Part shown: positions 62,257 through 64,000 of the stretch, in pieces
Position numbering within the stretch: position 1 is the stretch's first letter
How the letters are laid out: each line of letters begins with the position of its first letter
Assembly (NCBI GenBank): GCA_001769855.1
Contig: MEPP01000007.1
Location: forward strand, 62,001 to 126,000
Direction: 5' to 3'
Source of the DNA: Bdellovibrionales bacterium GWA2_49_15
GTDB lineage: Bacteria; Bdellovibrionota; Bacteriovoracia; Bacteriovoracales; Bacteriovoracaceae
Length of the DNA: 64,000 nt
Program-made: the position numbers and the translations under genes
Notes under the pieces: model-generated
Seen by the model: only the letters and a program-made list of their open reading frames with translations
Databases searched by the model: none
Told to the model about the DNA's origin: nothing

Positions 62257-62640
62257 TTAATTTGCGGATTGTTGATCTTGCTCATCGCACGCCTGGAAAG
62301 TCCATTGCCACCCGTTCCAATCGCGCCAGGTAAATTTGCCTTGGAGTAATTGTGGCAAATGAAATTGCAGCTCAGAGGGAAGATTATGTCGTTCGCGAAA
62401 ATGATAAAAGTTGGCCCTCTGGAAAAAATTCTCGAGGTCGGTTCGACTATAACCACCGAAGGCCATACTGAGCGAACCTGGCGCCTCTCCCCCTGGGGAA
62501 AAATGCAGGCGGGTTGAGCCAATAAGCAAGCTGCCAGAATCCTCAAGCTCACAGTCCAGGATCACGCCTAAAAAATTGGCCAATAGATCGGGGGCCGAAC
62601 TGCTCAACTGAATGGAGGTCACGGAATCCTTCTGAGTCAT
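62257..62640 (-). CDS. Small protein of unknown function, perhaps VOC-like
   Basis: About 127 residues from the ATG at 62640 (GGAATCCTTCTGAGTC upstream has no good ribosome binding site; other starts possible). The opening IQLSSSAPDLLANFLGVILD then LEDSGSLLIGSTRLHFSPGG vaguely resembles vicinal oxygen chelate folds, but metal ligands are not clear. No signal peptide. It diverges from the methyltransferase. Confidence 0.5.
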   Translation of the reverse strand: MTQKDSVTSIQLSSSAPDLLANFLGVILDCELEDSGSLLIGSTRLHFSPGGEAPGSLSMAFGGYSRTDLENFFQRANFYHFRERHNLPSELQFHLPQLLQGKFTWRDWNGWQWTFQACDEQDQQSAN

Positions 62641-62695
62641 GGTCTTTATTCCTACTATAAGATTGTGGCATATTTGTGTTATAAAGCGAATCCAT

Positions 62696-63544
62696 ATGCA
62701 TAAAATCTTAACCCTCATTTCAAAATTTTTTCCCTTCTTAAAGCTTAAATCGCTGTACTACTGGGCCATGTACCAGCTTATGGCCCAGGCCTATCGGCAG
62801 GAAAAAGATTGGACCTTCATGAATTACGGATATCTTCCTGAATCTGACGGGCAATTTCTGAAGCTCGCGCCTGAGGATGAGCCGAATCGGCCCTACATTG
62901 AACTCTATCAGCGTCTGGTATGCGACGTGAGCTTGCAGGGAAAGCGGGTTTTGGAAGTGGGCTGCGGGCGTGGAGGCGGTGCCGCCTTCCTGCAAAAATA
63001 TCATGCCCCCAAAGAACTGGTGGGGCTGGATGTGGGCCCGAGCGCCATCAGTTTTTGCCAAAAGCGCCACGTCCAGAAAGGTCTCACCTTTGTTGCAGGG
63101 AATGCCCAAGACCTGCCCTTTCCCGATCAAAGTTTTGATGTGGTGGTGAATCTGGAATCCTGCCATTGCTATGACTCGCAAGAACTTTTTTTCCAAGAGG
63201 TCAAAAGAGTCCTGGCGCCTGAGGGCATCTTCCTTTTGGCCGATCTGCGCATGAATCACGAAATTGCCTACCTGGAAGAACAAATCTCCCGTGCCAGGCC
63301 GAAGATTCAACGCAAAGAAGATCTGACCGAAGGGGTCTTTCGCTCGCTTAAGCAGACCGGAGAACAAAAGTTAAAGCTTTTTTCCACCTATAAACCACAG
63401 GGCTGGTTGGGTGTGATGGCCAAGTATTTTCCGCAGACCTTTCAGCAGTCTTTTAAGGCCTTCGCCGCCACCGAGGGCAGCGCCATCTACTCACAATTCC
63501 AGCGGAAAGAGAGAAGTTATCTCTTTTACCGCATGGGATTTTGA
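62696..63544 (+). CDS. SAM-dependent methyltransferase (class I)
   Basis: About 282 residues from the ATG at 62696. SAM motif I LEVGCGRGGGAAF, acidic residue in VGLDVGPS, AGNAQDLPFPDQSFDVVV as motifs II-III and VLAPEGIFLLADLR as post-motif. The N-terminal ~30 residues (ILTLISKFFPFLKLKSLYYW) are hydrophobic and may sit at a membrane, as in some lipid or small-molecule methyltransferases. The substrate is unknown. Confidence 0.82.
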   Translation: MHKILTLISKFFPFLKLKSLYYWAMYQLMAQAYRQEKDWTFMNYGYLPESDGQFLKLAPEDEPNRPYIELYQRLVCDVSLQGKRVLEVGCGRGGGAAFLQKYHAPKELVGLDVGPSAISFCQKRHVQKGLTFVAGNAQDLPFPDQSFDVVVNLESCHCYDSQELFFQEVKRVLAPEGIFLLADLRMNHEIAYLEEQISRARPKIQRKEDLTEGVFRSLKQTGEQKLKLFSTYKPQGWLGVMAKYFPQTFQQSFKAFAATEGSAIYSQFQRKERSYLFYRMGF

Positions 63545-63653
63545 ATATTATTCACACACTATAAATTTTACAGCTTTCATCGATCTCCCTTGGAAGGTGC
63601 TTTTTACGCGCGCTATACAGCCCCATAAAGTTTTTTTTGGAAAGGAGTTATAT

Positions 63654-64000
63654 ATGGCCCGCTCGCTTCGCACATTGATTCTTCCCCTTGCCGCCATGAC
63701 CATGTCCTGGTCAAGCTTGGCTGCAAATTATCAAACTTATGATCTGGAAACATTTCTGGCCGAATTTGAGGCAGATTCGGTCAAAGTTTTAGATCAGTTG
63801 CCGGCAAAGATTGATCATCAGCCCCTCAAATCTGTGGCCCCCTTCGCCACCGTCGACGTTTCCACCCGGGAATTTATCGAGGCCAAAGATAAACGGCGCA
63901 AAGACTCCTGTAAAAATATTGATGGCGTCCGCGTTTGCTTGAGCGATCTTGAAGGTCGCGCCGCCATTTCCGCCAATGATCGCGCGGAAGACCTCGTCGA
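63654..64000 (+). CDS. N-terminus of an exported protein (runs off the window)
   Basis: ATG at 63654 with GGAAAGGAG upstream, open to the end of the window. Signal peptide MARSLRTLILPLAAMTMSWS to SLAA, then an acidic/helical mature part (QTYDLETFLAEFEADSVKVL) with two cysteines (DSCKNIDGVRVC). No family can be recognised from the 115 visible codons. Confidence 0.65.
   Translation, partial: MARSLRTLILPLAAMTMSWSSLAANYQTYDLETFLAEFEADSVKVLDQLPAKIDHQPLKSVAPFATVDVSTREFIEAKDKRRKDSCKNIDGVRVCLSDLEGRAAISANDRAEDLV

Overview
The window comes from a Gram-negative bacterium of moderate GC content. Many products are exported: lipoproteins, beta-barrel outer-membrane proteins and an unusually dense set of secreted peptidases (three subtilases, two trypsin-like proteases, a papain-like protease, an M28 peptidase, an S28-like protein and a rhomboid). 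Together with histone-like Lys/Ala-rich proteins, this suits a predatory or saprophytic lineage such as Bdellovibrionota (Bdellovibrio/Bacteriovorax-like). That placement is inference from gene content; there is no rRNA or other phylogenetic marker in the window.

Layout. 1-13 kb: an SDR oxidoreductase, a PDZ-thioredoxin protein, a Lys/Ala-rich protein, cysE-cysK with an overlapping ABC1-type kinase, a zinc-ribbon/PH membrane protein, a HupE/UreJ-like protein, a papain-like secreted protease, plsC and rsgA (with an unusual leader). 13-18.5 kb: a GH5-like lipoprotein, an octaheme HAO-like cytochrome c with an FNR-type box upstream, and a divergent nitronate monooxygenase-like enzyme. 18.5-22.7 kb: a five-gene operon (small exported protein, LytS-type histidine kinase, LytTR regulator, rhomboid, S28-like protein whose nucleophile serine is arginine). 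22.8-33.3 kb: outer-membrane and periplasmic proteins, a trypsin fused to ankyrin repeats, a diheme cytochrome, an M20 peptidase, a 44-residue basic protein and a PhnD-PhnC-PhnE transporter operon with a HAD-type protein.

33.5-38.5 kb is the accessory region. A Fic remnant and a broken beta-barrel gene lie outside a 3.6-kb integrated element. The element is bounded by an exact 19-bp direct repeat, one copy being the 3' end of tRNA-Leu(GAG). It carries a toxin-antitoxin pair, a remnant and an intact IS110-type transposase, tandem hairpins and the C-terminal stump of a tyrosine integrase next to the tRNA.

38.5-50.7 kb: a three-gene operon (MnmA paralogue, M28 peptidase, MnmA), a C5 cytosine methyltransferase without a visible restriction partner, a 1049-residue subtilase lipoprotein, and an Mla/MCE operon whose ATPase lacks recognisable Walker A and signature motifs. 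50.7-64 kb: a large exported protein, several exported proteins of unknown function, two more subtilases (one with a Gly/Cys-rich C-terminal membrane anchor), a 2-hydroxyacid dehydrogenase, a second trypsin, a methyltransferase and the start of another exported protein.

No CRISPR array, rRNA or complete prophage was seen. Promising undescribed candidates are the two-component/rhomboid/pseudo-S28 operon, the degenerate Mla-type ATPase, and the regulated leader upstream of rsgA.
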